From positions 142,093-206,092 of the forward strand of contig NZ_FNSC01000002.1 in NCBI RefSeq assembly GCF_900105355.1: a DNA stretch of 64,000 nucleotides, in the 5' to 3' direction. Below the pieces are notes generated by a model. That model ran no database searches and was not told the origin of the DNA. It was given only the letters and a program-made list of their open reading frames with translations. Below, piece by piece: positions 25,387-34,168 of this stretch. The DNA is from Pseudomonas anguilliseptica (GTDB lineage Bacteria > Pseudomonadota > Gammaproteobacteria > Pseudomonadales > Pseudomonadaceae). A program made the position numbers and the translations under genes. Positions within the stretch are counted from its first letter, which is position 1. Each line of letters opens with the position of its first letter.

Positions 25387-26730
25387 ATGAGTACCCTCGA
25401 CCGCACCGCCCTGGCTGAGTTGTTGCGTGGTGTTGATGAAGTTGAATGTGTGACGCCAGACCTCAATGGCGTGCCGCGTGGCAAGGTGATGACGGCTGAG
25501 GGTTTTCTGCAGGGGCGGCGCTTGCAGTTGGCGCGCGGGGTATTGCTGCAATGCATCATGGGGGGCTACCCGGCGCCGTGTTATTACGGCAGTGATGATG
25601 GGGACCTGGCCTTGAATGCCGAGCCGACACAGATTCATCGGCTGCCCTGGAGTGAAACGCCGCGCGCGCTGGCCATCTGTGATGCCGATGAGTTCGATGG
25701 ACGCAGCTCCGGCTTGTCTACCCGTGGTCTGCTCAAGCAGGTGATTGCGCGTTACGCCAGCCATGGTTGGCAGCCGGTGGTGGCGACCGAGCTGGAGTTT
25801 TTCGTGTTTGCCCGCAATGCCGAGCCACTGCAGCCGTTTCAGCCGCCGCTGGGGCTCGATGGTCGGCGTGAAGACGGCGGCTCAGCCTTCAGCGTGAGTT
25901 CTAACAACGGCCTGCGCCCGTTCTTCCAGGAGGTCTACCAGTGCATGGCGGCTCTGGGCCTGCCGCGCGATACCTTTATGCATGAGATGGGCGTCAGCCA
26001 GTTCGAGATCAACCTGCTGCACGGCGATCCGCTGCTGCTTGCCGACCAGACGTTTCTGTTCAAACACCTGCTCAAGGAAGTCGCGCTCAAGCACGGGCTC
26101 ACAGTGGTGTGCATGGCCAAGCCGCTGGCGCACACGCCCGGCAGTTCCATGCATATTCATCAAAGCGTGGTGGAGCAGGGCAGCGGGCAGAATATCTTCA
26201 GTGCGGCCGATGGCCAGGCAACGCCGGCGTTTTACCAATTTATCGCCGGGCAGCAGGCGGCCATGGCCGATTTCACCCTGCTATTTGCCCCGCATGTGAA
26301 CTCCTATCAGCGCCTTTGCCATCCTTATGCTTCGCCGAACAACGCCTGCTGGTCGGAGGATAATCGCGCCGCTGGCCTGCGCATTCCCGCTAGTGCGCCT
26401 GTGGCGCGGCGGGTGGAGAACCGCTTGCCGGGCGCCGATGCCAATCCTTATCTGGCGCTGGCGGCGAGCCTTGCAGCGGGTCTGTATGGGATTGAGCAGC
26501 AGCTGCAGCCCAGTGCGCCGATTCAGGGTGAGTTCGAAGTGCCGGACGAATTGGCGCTACCCTGTACCATGCATGCCGCGATTGAGCGTCTCAAGCGCAG
26601 TCCGTTGGCGCTGGAACTGTTCGGCAAAGAGTTCATCGAAGGCTACATTGCCAGCAAGACATTGGAGCTCACCAGCTTCTTTGACGAAATTACCCCGTGG
26701 GAGCGCCGCGTACTGGCGGCCCACGCCTAA
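25387..26730 (+). CDS. Glutamine synthetase-family enzyme (gamma-glutamylpolyamine synthetase-like)
   Basis: 447 aa, typical of the PuuA/SpuI group of glutamine synthetase III-like enzymes that attach glutamate to amines or putrescine. Landmarks: ATELEFFVFARN (metal-binding Glu), GVSQFEINLLHGDPL, PGSSMHIHQSV (the His-containing ATP/metal site) and SPNNACWSEDNRAAGLRIP (Arg loop for glutamate phosphate), with NRLPGADANPYLALAA near the end. No other polyamine genes adjoin, so the amine substrate is open. ATG 25387 has an AAGGA box 8-9 bases upstream. Confidence 0.88.
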   Translation: MSTLDRTALAELLRGVDEVECVTPDLNGVPRGKVMTAEGFLQGRRLQLARGVLLQCIMGGYPAPCYYGSDDGDLALNAEPTQIHRLPWSETPRALAICDADEFDGRSSGLSTRGLLKQVIARYASHGWQPVVATELEFFVFARNAEPLQPFQPPLGLDGRREDGGSAFSVSSNNGLRPFFQEVYQCMAALGLPRDTFMHEMGVSQFEINLLHGDPLLLADQTFLFKHLLKEVALKHGLTVVCMAKPLAHTPGSSMHIHQSVVEQGSGQNIFSAADGQATPAFYQFIAGQQAAMADFTLLFAPHVNSYQRLCHPYASPNNACWSEDNRAAGLRIPASAPVARRVENRLPGADANPYLALAASLAAGLYGIEQQLQPSAPIQGEFEVPDELALPCTMHAAIERLKRSPLALELFGKEFIEGYIASKTLELTSFFDEITPWERRVLAAHA

Positions 26731-26919
26731 GAACCTGCCTACGATCTGCTGCGCGTCGGCCCTGCTGCGCTAAAAACCGGCTCGGATGCTTATGTACAAC
26801 TCGTACACTTGTGTACGAGCCCAGTCCGTTTCCTCGTCTGTTTTGACCCGCCGCAGGCTGTTCCTAACGTAGCGCCGTAGGGCTCTCGCTTGCGAGATCG
26901 TAGACAGGCTCTAAAAACC
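26731..26919 (-). repeat. MITE-like intergenic repeat, copy 2 (inverted relative to copy 1)
   Basis: About 189 bp beginning right after the glutamine synthetase stop. Its ends (AACCTGCCTACGATCTGC and, inverted, AGCCTGTCTACGATCTCGC) match those of copy 1. It shares the blocks CTGCTGCGCGTCGGCCCTGC and GTTTTGACC (inverted), plus a palindrome CTCGTACACTTGTGTACGAG. Not coding. Confidence 0.7.
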
Positions 26920-26956
26920 TGGCCGCCGAGCATGATTTCGGCTGCCCTTTGGAGCC

Positions 26957-28297
26957 ATGCGCCGCCCCATGTCTGTGATCCTCAAATCATTTAGTTCGCT
27001 GTATTTCGCCACCCTGTTGATGCTACTGGGCTCGGGTTTGTTGAGTACTTACCTGGCGCTGCGATTGGCGGAAACGGCCGATGGTTTGTGGGTTGGTGCG
27101 CTGATGGCGGCCAACTATGTGGGCTTGGTGCTGGGCGGCAAGATTGGTCATCGGCTGATTGCCCGGGTTGGCCATATTCGCGCTTATGTCGCCTGCGCCG
27201 GCGTGGTCACCGCAGCAGTGCTCGGGCATGGGCTTAGCGACTGGCTACCCAGCTGGTTGCTGCTGCGTATGCTGGTCGGTCTGGGCATGATGTGCCAGTA
27301 CATGGTGATCGAGAGCTGGCTCAATGAGCAGGCGGAAACCAGCCAGCGTGGCCAGGTGTTTGCCGGCTATATGGGGGCCTCTTACCTCGGACTGATCCTC
27401 GGTCAGTTGGTGCTGGTGGTGCATCCGACGCTGGGTCTTGAGCTGCTGATGCTGGTGGCGCTGTGTTTTGCCCTGTGCCTAGTGCCGGTGGCATTGACTC
27501 GTAAACTGCACCCGGCGCCCTTGCATCCAGCGCCGCTGGAAATGCGCTTCTTTATTGACCGTGTGCCGTTGTCGCTGACCACCATTGTGGTCTCGGGCCT
27601 GCTGATCGGCTCGTTCTACGGCCTGGCGCCGCTGTACGGCACGCGCATGGGCTTATCTACCGAGCAGATCGGCCTGTTTATGGGCTGCTGCATCATTGCT
27701 GGTCTGGTGGTGCAGTGGCCGTTGGGCTGGCTGTCTGATCGGCATGACCGCGTGCAGCTGATTCGCGGCTGTGCCGCGTTGCTGGCGCTGGCCGCGTTGC
27801 CACTGGCGATTCTGCCGCAGGCCAGCTTGCCGCTGTTGTTTGCCGGCGGCTTTGCGGTGTGCGCCTTGCAATTCAGTCTCTATCCGCTGGCAGTGGCGCT
27901 GGCCAATGACCATGTCGAGGCCGAGCGACGGGTATCGCTGACGGCCATGCTGTTGGTGACCTTCGGTGTTGGCGCGAGTATCGGGCCGTTGCTGGCGGGC
28001 GTGCTGATGCGCTTTCTTGGTGCCAACATGCTGTACGCCTTCGTCTGTGGCTGCGCCTTGATTCTGGTGCTGCGTATTCGGCCGGAGCGCGTCACTCATC
28101 TGCATCAGGTCGACGACGCACCGTTGCACCACATTCCCATGCCGGACAGCACCACCAGCTCGCCGCTGACGGCGGCACTCGACCCGCGTGTCGATGAGCA
28201 GGTGGTGCATGAACAGATGCACGACAACAATGCCGTGCAAGAGCCGGACGCCGAACCAGCAGGGGAGTCGCCCACTCAAACAGAGGCGCGCGGATGA
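26957..28297 (+). CDS. MFS transporter (YcaD-type)
   Basis: 446 aa with about 12 predicted membrane helices. MFS landmarks: GLVLGGKIGHRLIARVGHIR after helix 2, AGYMGASYLGLILGQL, and GWLSDRHDRVQLIRGCAAL in the second half. It has a long charged cytoplasmic tail (HLHQVDDAPLHHIPMPDSTT onward). ATG 26957 sits only a few bases after GGAG; ATG 26969 (MSVILKSF) is equally possible. Substrate unknown. The ORF overlaps the next gene by 4 bp (ATGA-like), so these three genes form one operon. Confidence 0.82.
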   Translation: MRRPMSVILKSFSSLYFATLLMLLGSGLLSTYLALRLAETADGLWVGALMAANYVGLVLGGKIGHRLIARVGHIRAYVACAGVVTAAVLGHGLSDWLPSWLLLRMLVGLGMMCQYMVIESWLNEQAETSQRGQVFAGYMGASYLGLILGQLVLVVHPTLGLELLMLVALCFALCLVPVALTRKLHPAPLHPAPLEMRFFIDRVPLSLTTIVVSGLLIGSFYGLAPLYGTRMGLSTEQIGLFMGCCIIAGLVVQWPLGWLSDRHDRVQLIRGCAALLALAALPLAILPQASLPLLFAGGFAVCALQFSLYPLAVALANDHVEAERRVSLTAMLLVTFGVGASIGPLLAGVLMRFLGANMLYAFVCGCALILVLRIRPERVTHLHQVDDAPLHHIPMPDSTTSSPLTAALDPRVDEQVVHEQMHDNNAVQEPDAEPAGESPTQTEARG

Positions 28298-28986
28298 CAC
28301 CGCTGCTTAGCGTGGTGATCCCGGTGCGCAATGAGGCTCAGACGTTGCCGGCCCTGTTGGATGATCTGGCTGATCTGCGCGCTGGTGGTGTCGAGTTGAT
28401 CCTGGTCGATGGCGGCAGCACTGATGGCACCTGCGAGCTGGCGCTGGGGCGGGTTGATCAGTTGCTCAGAACAGCACCGGGCCGCGCCTTGCAGATGAAT
28501 GCTGGCGCGGCCTTGGCTCGCGGTGAGTACCTGTGGTTCGTGCATGCCGATACGCGGGTCAGTGCTGAATCGCTGGACAGTCTGCAGCGCGCGCTTAGCG
28601 AGCGGCCGTTGTGGGGGCGTTTCGATGTGCGCTTGTCCGGCCCGGGCCTGGCGTTGCAACTGATTGGCGCGATGATCAGCCTGCGTTCGCGCCTTAGCGG
28701 GATTGCCTCGGGTGATCAGGGCATATTCGTTGCCCGGCAGAGATTTGAGGCTTTGGGTGGTTATGCGCAGATTCCGCTGATGGAAGATTTGCAGCTGTGC
28801 CGCCGTTTGAAGGCGCTGGCTCGCCCGCGTTGTCTGCGTCCACCGTTGTCGACCTCCAGTCGGCGCTGGGAGCAGAACGGGATCTGGCGTACCGTGATGC
28901 TAATGTGGTGTCTGCGGTTGGCCTATTACTGTGGCGCCAGCCCGGACAAACTGGCTCGTCAGTACCGTCGAGGGTCGCTGCTATGA
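28294..28986 (+). CDS. Family 2 glycosyltransferase (TIGR04283 type)
   Basis: 230 aa. GT-A fold with LSVVIPVRNEAQTLPALLDD, the DxD-like LVDGGSTDGT and a conserved APGRALQMNAGAALARGEYL that is characteristic of the TIGR04283 group. FVHADTRV supplies a second acidic metal site. The group was named after arsenosugar biosynthesis in some bacteria, but Pseudomonas copies usually have no arsenic genes beside them. The start overlaps the MFS gene and the stop overlaps the next gene (28983-28986). Confidence 0.85.
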   Translation: MTPLLSVVIPVRNEAQTLPALLDDLADLRAGGVELILVDGGSTDGTCELALGRVDQLLRTAPGRALQMNAGAALARGEYLWFVHADTRVSAESLDSLQRALSERPLWGRFDVRLSGPGLALQLIGAMISLRSRLSGIASGDQGIFVARQRFEALGGYAQIPLMEDLQLCRRLKALARPRCLRPPLSTSSRRWEQNGIWRTVMLMWCLRLAYYCGASPDKLARQYRRGSLL

Positions 28987-29594
28987 ACCTGTCGATCTCA
29001 TTGCATATGCTCGCGCGAGCACCTGTTGCCGGGCGGGTAAAAACGCGTCTGATCCCAGCCTTGGGGGCTCAGGGCGCCTGCGATTTGCAGCAGTTGCTGT
29101 TGGAGCGTGCGTTGCAGTTACCGGCCCATGGCTTTAGTGAGCGTTTTCTGTGGTTGGACGATTTGCCGGGCGCGGATTTGCAGGCGTTTGCGCAACGTCT
29201 TGGCTGGACGCTGGTCGAGCAGCCGGCAGGCGACCTGGGTGAACGCATGCGTCGTATCGCCACTCTGGGGCTGGCGGAAAGCGATGCGGTAATCCTGATT
29301 GGCAATGACTGTCCGGCACTTGACGGCGATTATCTGCAGGCGGCTTGCGGCGCGTTGCAGGAGCGGCCCGTAGTTATCGGTCCGGCAGAAGACGGCGGTT
29401 ATGTGCTGCTGGGGCTGCGCCGCATAAACGCTGCCTTGTTCAGTGATATGCCATGGGGAACGGAGCGGATCTTTGACATGACGCTGCAGCGGCTGCAGCA
29501 GCTGGACTGGTGTCCGGCGCTGCTGCCTGCGTTGTGGGATGTGGATCGGCCTGAGGATTTATCGCGCCTGGCTGCACTGAATATCTTGATCTAG
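28983..29594 (+). CDS. Glycosyltransferase-like protein (DUF2064 / TIGR04282)
   Basis: 203 aa from ATG 28983, overlapping the upstream stop by 4 bp. Nucleotidyl/glycosyltransferase fold of the DUF2064 family: [37 protein letters not shown] (DxP acidic site) and [14 protein letters not shown]. It is commonly linked with the TIGR04283 gene, as here. The two may build a sugar-nucleotide-derived small molecule of unknown identity. No arsenic methylase is nearby. The last 4 bp overlap the ycgR-like gene on the other strand. Confidence 0.85.
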   Translation: MNLSISLHMLARAPVAGRVKTRLIPALGAQGACDLQQLLLERALQLPAHGFSERFLWLDDLPGADLQAFAQRLGWTLVEQPAGDLGERMRRIATLGLAESDAVILIGNDCPALDGDYLQAACGALQERPVVIGPAEDGGYVLLGLRRINAALFSDMPWGTERIFDMTLQRLQQLDWCPALLPALWDVDRPEDLSRLAALNILI

Positions 29595-30340
29595 AACAGC
29601 CCGTCACTCTCGAAGCGCCGCGCTTCACGTTGTATCTGGTAGACAAAACGTTCGACCAGGCGCTGCTCCTGGCCATTGATGCGGTGAAAACGTGCGCCAA
29701 CAAAGGTGGTGTCGACCTTCTCTTCATACTGCACATGACGCATTTCAATGGCAGTGGTCATGGCGCCGAAAGGAAAGCGGGCGGTAAACCGCTCGTATAC
29801 CTGACCAGCTTGCAGGCTGCTGCTGATATTGCCGGGAAAGCGCAATTTGCAGCCGGTAGCAGAGATATCCAGTAAATGTCCGGGTATGGCTGTGCGTAGT
29901 TTATCGCCGGCCAGCTCGATCTTGATCAGTTCGCTTTGCTTGAGCGGTGCACGGAAGGCACTGCGCCGTTGGTGGTAGGTCACCTCAAGCGGCATTGGGC
30001 TGAAATAGCAGCGCGCACCTTCATGCTCGGTGATGCGCACGCTCTGTTCGCATTTCCAGGCTACGCGCACTCCTTCATGGAAGGCTTCGACATTGAACGC
30101 CTCGCCATTGGCCAGGTAGCGCTCGCCGTCGTTTGGAACCAACTCATCGAGAATCAACAGATTCTTGTCGCGATCCACATTGATCACGTAGCTCTGGAAG
30201 CGCTGATTGCGTTCGTGGAAGGTGATGATCAGCGGGTCATGGTTTTGTTGCAGTTGGCGCAGGTTGGCAACTATTTCCACCGGTGCCTTGAGCACCTTGG
30301 GTGGCTGCGGGCCATCTTCCTGGCTAAAAGGACTGGACAC
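29591..30340 (-). CDS. ycgR: Flagellar brake protein YcgR-type (PilZ domain)
   Basis: 249 aa from GTG 30340 (GGAGAG upstream). N-terminal YcgR domain followed by a C-terminal PilZ domain with the c-di-GMP binding signature RRSAFR (RxxxR) at about residue 131 and DISATG (D/N-x-S-x-x-G). Acts on the flagellar motor when c-di-GMP is bound. It follows flgM and flgN on the same strand, the order known from P. aeruginosa, where these genes belong to the flagellar regulon. Confidence 0.9.
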   Translation of the reverse strand: MSSPFSQEDGPQPPKVLKAPVEIVANLRQLQQNHDPLIITFHERNQRFQSYVINVDRDKNLLILDELVPNDGERYLANGEAFNVEAFHEGVRVAWKCEQSVRITEHEGARCYFSPMPLEVTYHQRRSAFRAPLKQSELIKIELAGDKLRTAIPGHLLDISATGCKLRFPGNISSSLQAGQVYERFTARFPFGAMTTAIEMRHVQYEEKVDTTFVGARFHRINGQEQRLVERFVYQIQREARRFESDGLF

Positions 30341-30421
30341 GGTCCATAACTCTCCGAGCAAATGCTATGGCACTAGCATACTGGCAATGTGACAGTATGT
30401 CCCCTGTGCCTTTTATAGGTT

Positions 30422-30889
30422 TCAGGCCTGGCTGAGCGGGCGCTGCTGGCCGATTCTAGCGGCACTGCCGCGGCTGTCATAGAGGCTGGGCGTCTCGTTG
30501 CCACGCAGAATGCCGAGCATGCTGTGAGCCGAGGCCTGGCTGGAGCGAATCAGTCGGCCATTGCGCAGGTTGGCCGCTTGGCAGCGCTCGAGCAGGGCGT
30601 TGAGTTGATCGCCACGCTCAAGCAACAGTTCGCCTTGGCTGGACTGTGTGGCAAGCGCTTGCAGGCCCGTGCGGTCGGGGCTGAGGTTGAGGCTGGCGAG
30701 TAGCTGGCTGCGTTCCTTGCCATGCTGGTCAAGCAGGCTCAGCAGCGGCAGCTTGTCAGCCAGAATGCTCTGCAGGCGGGGGAGGTCGCGGTCAGTGAGA
30801 GCTTGAAACTCGGTGTCGATCAATTCAAGCAACTGCTCAGCGGTGCCGATATCGTTGGTGAACAGTTCAAGCAGGCTGGTGTCGTGCAT
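30422..30889 (-). CDS. flgN: FlgN-type hook-filament chaperone
   Basis: 155 aa helical protein (LLELFTNDIGTAEQLLELID, long coiled-coil-like middle, LERCQAANLRNGRLIRSSQ) matching the FlgN/FlgK-L chaperone family. It binds hook-associated proteins FlgK and FlgL before export. Located 84 bp after flgM, as expected for a flgMN operon driven by the FliA promoter at 31358-31384. Confidence 0.87.
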   Translation of the reverse strand: MHDTSLLELFTNDIGTAEQLLELIDTEFQALTDRDLPRLQSILADKLPLLSLLDQHGKERSQLLASLNLSPDRTGLQALATQSSQGELLLERGDQLNALLERCQAANLRNGRLIRSSQASAHSMLGILRGNETPSLYDSRGSAARIGQQRPLSQA

Positions 30890-30973
30890 TGCGGGCTCTT
30901 CGGGGTAACAGACGCTGCAGGAGGTGCGCGCAGTGTCTATTGGGCGGCCAATTACCCCAGCGTAGTCCGGTGA

Positions 30974-31318
30974 CTAGCGCTGGGATTCGAAATTAAGCAG
31001 TTTGCTGGCGACGCGCTGGCTATCGACTTGGTAGCTGCCATCTTCGATCGCCTGCTTGAGCTGAGCGACGCGTTCTTTGTTGACGGTCGGCTGGTCGCGC
31101 AGTTTTTCGCTAACTTTTTGCAACTGTTGGGCCTCGCGGCTCAGCTGTACCGACTCGCCGCTCTTGCCGGCTTGCTGCGCCTGCTCGACGGGGCTGGGTA
31201 CGTTGCCGGGTTGTTTACCGCCGATGGCTTCGTTCTGGCCACCTGCCTGCGCACTGCCGGTCCGCCCCGAGTTGGCTGGCGATGCGGCATTGTTGAGCCG
31301 GTTGATGTCAATGACCAT
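30974..31318 (-). CDS. flgM: Anti-sigma-28 factor FlgM
   Basis: 114 aa. Starts [16 protein letters not shown] and ends with the FlgM sigma-binding region ([26 protein letters not shown]). Holds FliA inactive until the hook is complete and FlgM is exported. It is first in the flgM-flgN-ycgR run and is preceded by a textbook FliA promoter, so it feeds back on its own inhibitor target. Confidence 0.92.
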   Translation of the reverse strand: MVIDINRLNNAASPANSGRTGSAQAGGQNEAIGGKQPGNVPSPVEQAQQAGKSGESVQLSREAQQLQKVSEKLRDQPTVNKERVAQLKQAIEDGSYQVDSQRVASKLLNFESQR

Positions 31319-31357
31319 GATGCAAAACCTCGAACAGTGTTTGGACGCTTGCCTAGC

Positions 31358-31384
31358 TTGTCGGCATTGCCCTGAAAAACTTTA
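31358..31384 (-). promoter_or_regulatory. FliA (sigma-28) promoter of flgM
   Basis: On the minus strand: TAAAGTTT, 11 bases, GCCGACAA. This matches the sigma-28 consensus TAAAGTTT-N11-GCCGATAA at 15 of 16 positions. It lies about 40 bp upstream of the flgM start. Confidence 0.9.
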
Positions 31385-31475
31385 GGGCAAAAAAGTGTGC
31401 GTCAGGTAACAGTCTAAACACAGTGTGGATAATCGTCAGCTCACCGAGTGCACAAAGTTAAAACAAGAAGCATGC

Positions 31476-32234
31476 CTACATCGCGACTTCAACCTGTCCA
31501 GGCCCAACTACACGGGCTCTGATCACTCGATTGGAACGTTGATTGCGCACGCTGATCTGTTTGCCTATCGTGCCGTCCGACAAGGCTTCGCCGGGCATGC
31601 GTACGCTGATGCCAGCGCTGCGGGCGCTGATCACGACCTGATCACCTTTGCGTATGGCCTCGGCCGCTTGCACATGAATCGGCGCAAGCACCTGATCGGG
31701 CAACAATGGCCGCGTCAATTTTTTGCCGATTGCTTGCTTGAGAGCGGTCAGATAACCCTGGTTGAGCAGCCCAACATCTCGTTCGGCTAACACCACATCC
31801 ATATCCGTCAGCAGATTGTTGCGTTTCAGCGGGCGACTGGCGATCACCACTTCGCGGTACAGGCGCACTTGCCCAGGTACAAATACTGTCCAGGGGGCCG
31901 CACCGTCACAGCGTACGCGTAAGGTCACGCGGCCAATAGGCTCAGCAGGGCTTTCCAGGGTAGTGGTCAATGGCTGTGGGCACAGCGGCAGGCGCAAGCG
32001 TGGGTCGAGTCGGCTGATTTGAATCTCATGGCGGCCAGCGATTTTGCTACGCTGTAAATAATCACTCACCGCTTGCTCAAGAAAAACTTCGCCAGCGCCG
32101 ATAAGTTGTTCAGGTCGTGTGGCGTTGGCTGTTGCCAAGGCGCTATAGCCGAGTGCCAGCAAAGCGGGTACAACTGCCAGCCAGTAGCGGCATTTTGCCA
32201 GTGAGTGTCGGTTAGTTGTCGTTTCAGTGTTCAT
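31476..32234 (-). CDS. flgA: Flagellar P-ring assembly protein FlgA
   Basis: 252 aa with an N-terminal signal/anchor (WLAVVPALLALGYSALATA). The SAF domain (VTLRVRCDGAAPWTVFVPGQ; LLTDMDVVLAERDVGLL; QLQ...RSAGISVRMPGEALSDGTI) ends in IRARVVGPGQVEVAM. Periplasmic chaperone for FlgI. It is followed after ~157 bp by flgM and preceded divergently by cheV, a gene order typical for Pseudomonas. Confidence 0.92.
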   Translation of the reverse strand: MNTETTTNRHSLAKCRYWLAVVPALLALGYSALATANATRPEQLIGAGEVFLEQAVSDYLQRSKIAGRHEIQISRLDPRLRLPLCPQPLTTTLESPAEPIGRVTLRVRCDGAAPWTVFVPGQVRLYREVVIASRPLKRNNLLTDMDVVLAERDVGLLNQGYLTALKQAIGKKLTRPLLPDQVLAPIHVQAAEAIRKGDQVVISARSAGISVRMPGEALSDGTIGKQISVRNQRSNRVIRARVVGPGQVEVAM

Positions 32235-32307
32235 GTGGGTTGGATAGCAAGGCGCGTGCCGCCTGCTACGCTGACAGCAATCTGTTACTCAAATAAGGAG
32301 TTTGGGT

Positions 32308-33240
32308 ATGGCCGGTGTGATGGATTCGGTTAACCAGCGAACTCAGTTGGTTGGACAGAATCGTTTGGAGTTGTTGCTGTTTCGTCTGAACAGCAACCAA
32401 CTGTATGGGATCAACGTATTCAAGGTGAAAGAGGTGCTGCAATGCCCCAAGCTCACCATCATGCCGAAATCCAGTCCGGTTGTTCGCGGTGTCGCCAGTA
32501 TTCGTGGCGGCACTATTCCGATTCTTGATTTGTCCATGGCCACCGGCAGTGCGCCGCTGGCCAATATCGACAACAGCTTCGTCATCATCACTGAGTACAA
32601 CACCAAGGTTCAGGGCTTTCTGGTGCACTCGGTCGAGCGCATCGTCAACATGAATTGGGAGTCGATTCATCCGCCACCCAAGGGCACCGGGCGTGACCAT
32701 TACCTGACGGCGGTTACTCACTTGGATGACAAGATGGTCGAAATCATCGATGTTGAGAAAATCCTCGCGGAAGTAGCTCCGACCTCTGACGTGATCTCCG
32801 AAGGTGTGCTTGACGCAAAGACCCAGGCGCGCGCAGTGAGCATGCGTGTACTCACGTGCGACGATTCATCTGTGGCGCGCAAGCAGGTGACCCGGTGCCT
32901 GGAGACTGTTGGCGTCGAGGTGGTGGCGCTGAACGACGGACGTGAGGCGCTGGACTATCTGAATGCGATGGTTGAAGAAGGCAAAAATCCTGCAGAGGAG
33001 TTTTTGATGCTGATTTCCGACATCGAAATGCCGGAAATGGATGGCTATACGCTGACCGCACAGATCCGCGCCGATCCGCGCATGCAAAAGCTGCACATCA
33101 TCCTGCATACTTCGTTATCTGGCGTGTTCAACCAGGCCATGGTGAAGAAGGTGGGCGCAGATGATTTTCTCGCCAAGTTTCGCCCGGATGACCTGGCGGC
33201 ACGGGTAGCTGCCCGCATCAATATCGCGGCAGGGGACTGA
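32308..33240 (+). CDS. cheV: Chemotaxis protein CheV
   Basis: 310 aa from ATG 32308 (AAGGAG 8 bp upstream). CheW-like domain at about residues 10-155 (LLLFRLNSNQLYGINVFKVK; RGGTIPILDLSMATG) followed by a receiver domain (about 175-300) with the phosphorylation site LISDIEMPEMDGYTL. Adaptor between receptors and CheA. It precedes cheR with ~45 bp between. Confidence 0.93.
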   Translation: MAGVMDSVNQRTQLVGQNRLELLLFRLNSNQLYGINVFKVKEVLQCPKLTIMPKSSPVVRGVASIRGGTIPILDLSMATGSAPLANIDNSFVIITEYNTKVQGFLVHSVERIVNMNWESIHPPPKGTGRDHYLTAVTHLDDKMVEIIDVEKILAEVAPTSDVISEGVLDAKTQARAVSMRVLTCDDSSVARKQVTRCLETVGVEVVALNDGREALDYLNAMVEEGKNPAEEFLMLISDIEMPEMDGYTLTAQIRADPRMQKLHIILHTSLSGVFNQAMVKKVGADDFLAKFRPDDLAARVAARINIAAGD

Positions 33241-33284
33241 GGGCCTGGCCCTCAGTGAATCATATGTTTGTCGAGGCCTCGCGA

Positions 33285-34112
33285 GTGTCTACAGGTAATT
33301 TGGATTTCGAGCAGTTCCGGACTTTCCTGGAAAAAGCCTGCGGCATCCTGCTTGGCACCAACAAGCAGTATCTGGTTTCCAGTCGGCTCAACAAATTGAT
33401 GGAGCAGAACAGCATCAAGACCCTGGGTGAGCTAGTGCAGCGCATGCAGAGTCAGCCACGCAGCGGTTTGCGCGAACAGGTGGTTGATGCCATGACCACC
33501 AACGAAACCCTGTGGTTTCGCGATACCTATCCGTTCGAGGTGCTGAAAAAACGCGTGCTGCCGGAGATGATCAAGGCAAGCCCCGGTCAGCGCCTGCGCA
33601 TCTGGTCGGCGGCTTGTTCGTCCGGGCAGGAACCTTATTCGCTGTCGATGACTGTCGATGAGTTCGAGAAGACCAATATTGGTCAACTCAAGGGCAGCTT
33701 GCAGATTGTGGCCACCGACCTCTCGCCGACCATGTTGATCAACTGTAAATCCGGTGAGTACGACAGTCTGGCGATGGGGCGTGGGCTTTCTCAGGAACGA
33801 CTGCAGCGCTATTTCGACCCCAAGGGGCCGGGGCGCTGGGTGGTCAAGCCGGCGATTCGTAGCCGTATCGAGTTTCGTCCGCTGAACCTGTTGGACAGTT
33901 ACGCCAGCCTGGGCAAGTTCGATGTGGTGTTCTGCCGTAACGTGCTGATCTATTTTTCGGCCGAGGTGAAGAAGGACATCCTCACGCGCATTCATGCCAT
34001 GTTGAAGCCCGGCGGTTATCTGTTCCTGGGGGCGTCTGAAGCGCTCAATGGCTTGCCTAACCACTACCAGATGGTGCAATGCAGTCCCGGGATTATCTAC
34101 AAAGCGAAGTAG
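33285..34112 (+). CDS. cheR: Chemoreceptor methyltransferase CheR
   Basis: About 275 aa from GTG 33285, chosen because GAGG lies 8 bp upstream and the sequence VSTGNLDFEQFRTFLEK fits the usual CheR start; starts at 33255 or 33264 would add 7-10 residues. SAM-dependent methylation of receptor glutamates. Visible: AMTTNETLWFRDTYPFEVL, RIWSAACSSGQEPYSLSM (SAM loop) and DVVFCRNVLIYFSAEVK. Follows cheV, and a strong bidirectional terminator ends the transcript at 34127-34159. Confidence 0.93.
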   Translation: MSTGNLDFEQFRTFLEKACGILLGTNKQYLVSSRLNKLMEQNSIKTLGELVQRMQSQPRSGLREQVVDAMTTNETLWFRDTYPFEVLKKRVLPEMIKASPGQRLRIWSAACSSGQEPYSLSMTVDEFEKTNIGQLKGSLQIVATDLSPTMLINCKSGEYDSLAMGRGLSQERLQRYFDPKGPGRWVVKPAIRSRIEFRPLNLLDSYASLGKFDVVFCRNVLIYFSAEVKKDILTRIHAMLKPGGYLFLGASEALNGLPNHYQMVQCSPGIIYKAK

Positions 34113-34126
34113 TTATCGCAGGGTTC

Positions 34127-34159
34127 AAAAAACGGGACGCCAGTGGCCTCCCGTTTTTT
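34127..34159. terminator. Bidirectional terminator between cheR and the PBP-like gene
   Basis: AAAAAACGGGA / TCCCGTTTTTT with an 11-base loop. T runs on both strands; the convergent genes end at 34112 and 34169. Confidence 0.9.
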
Positions 34160-34168
34160 ATTCCGACC

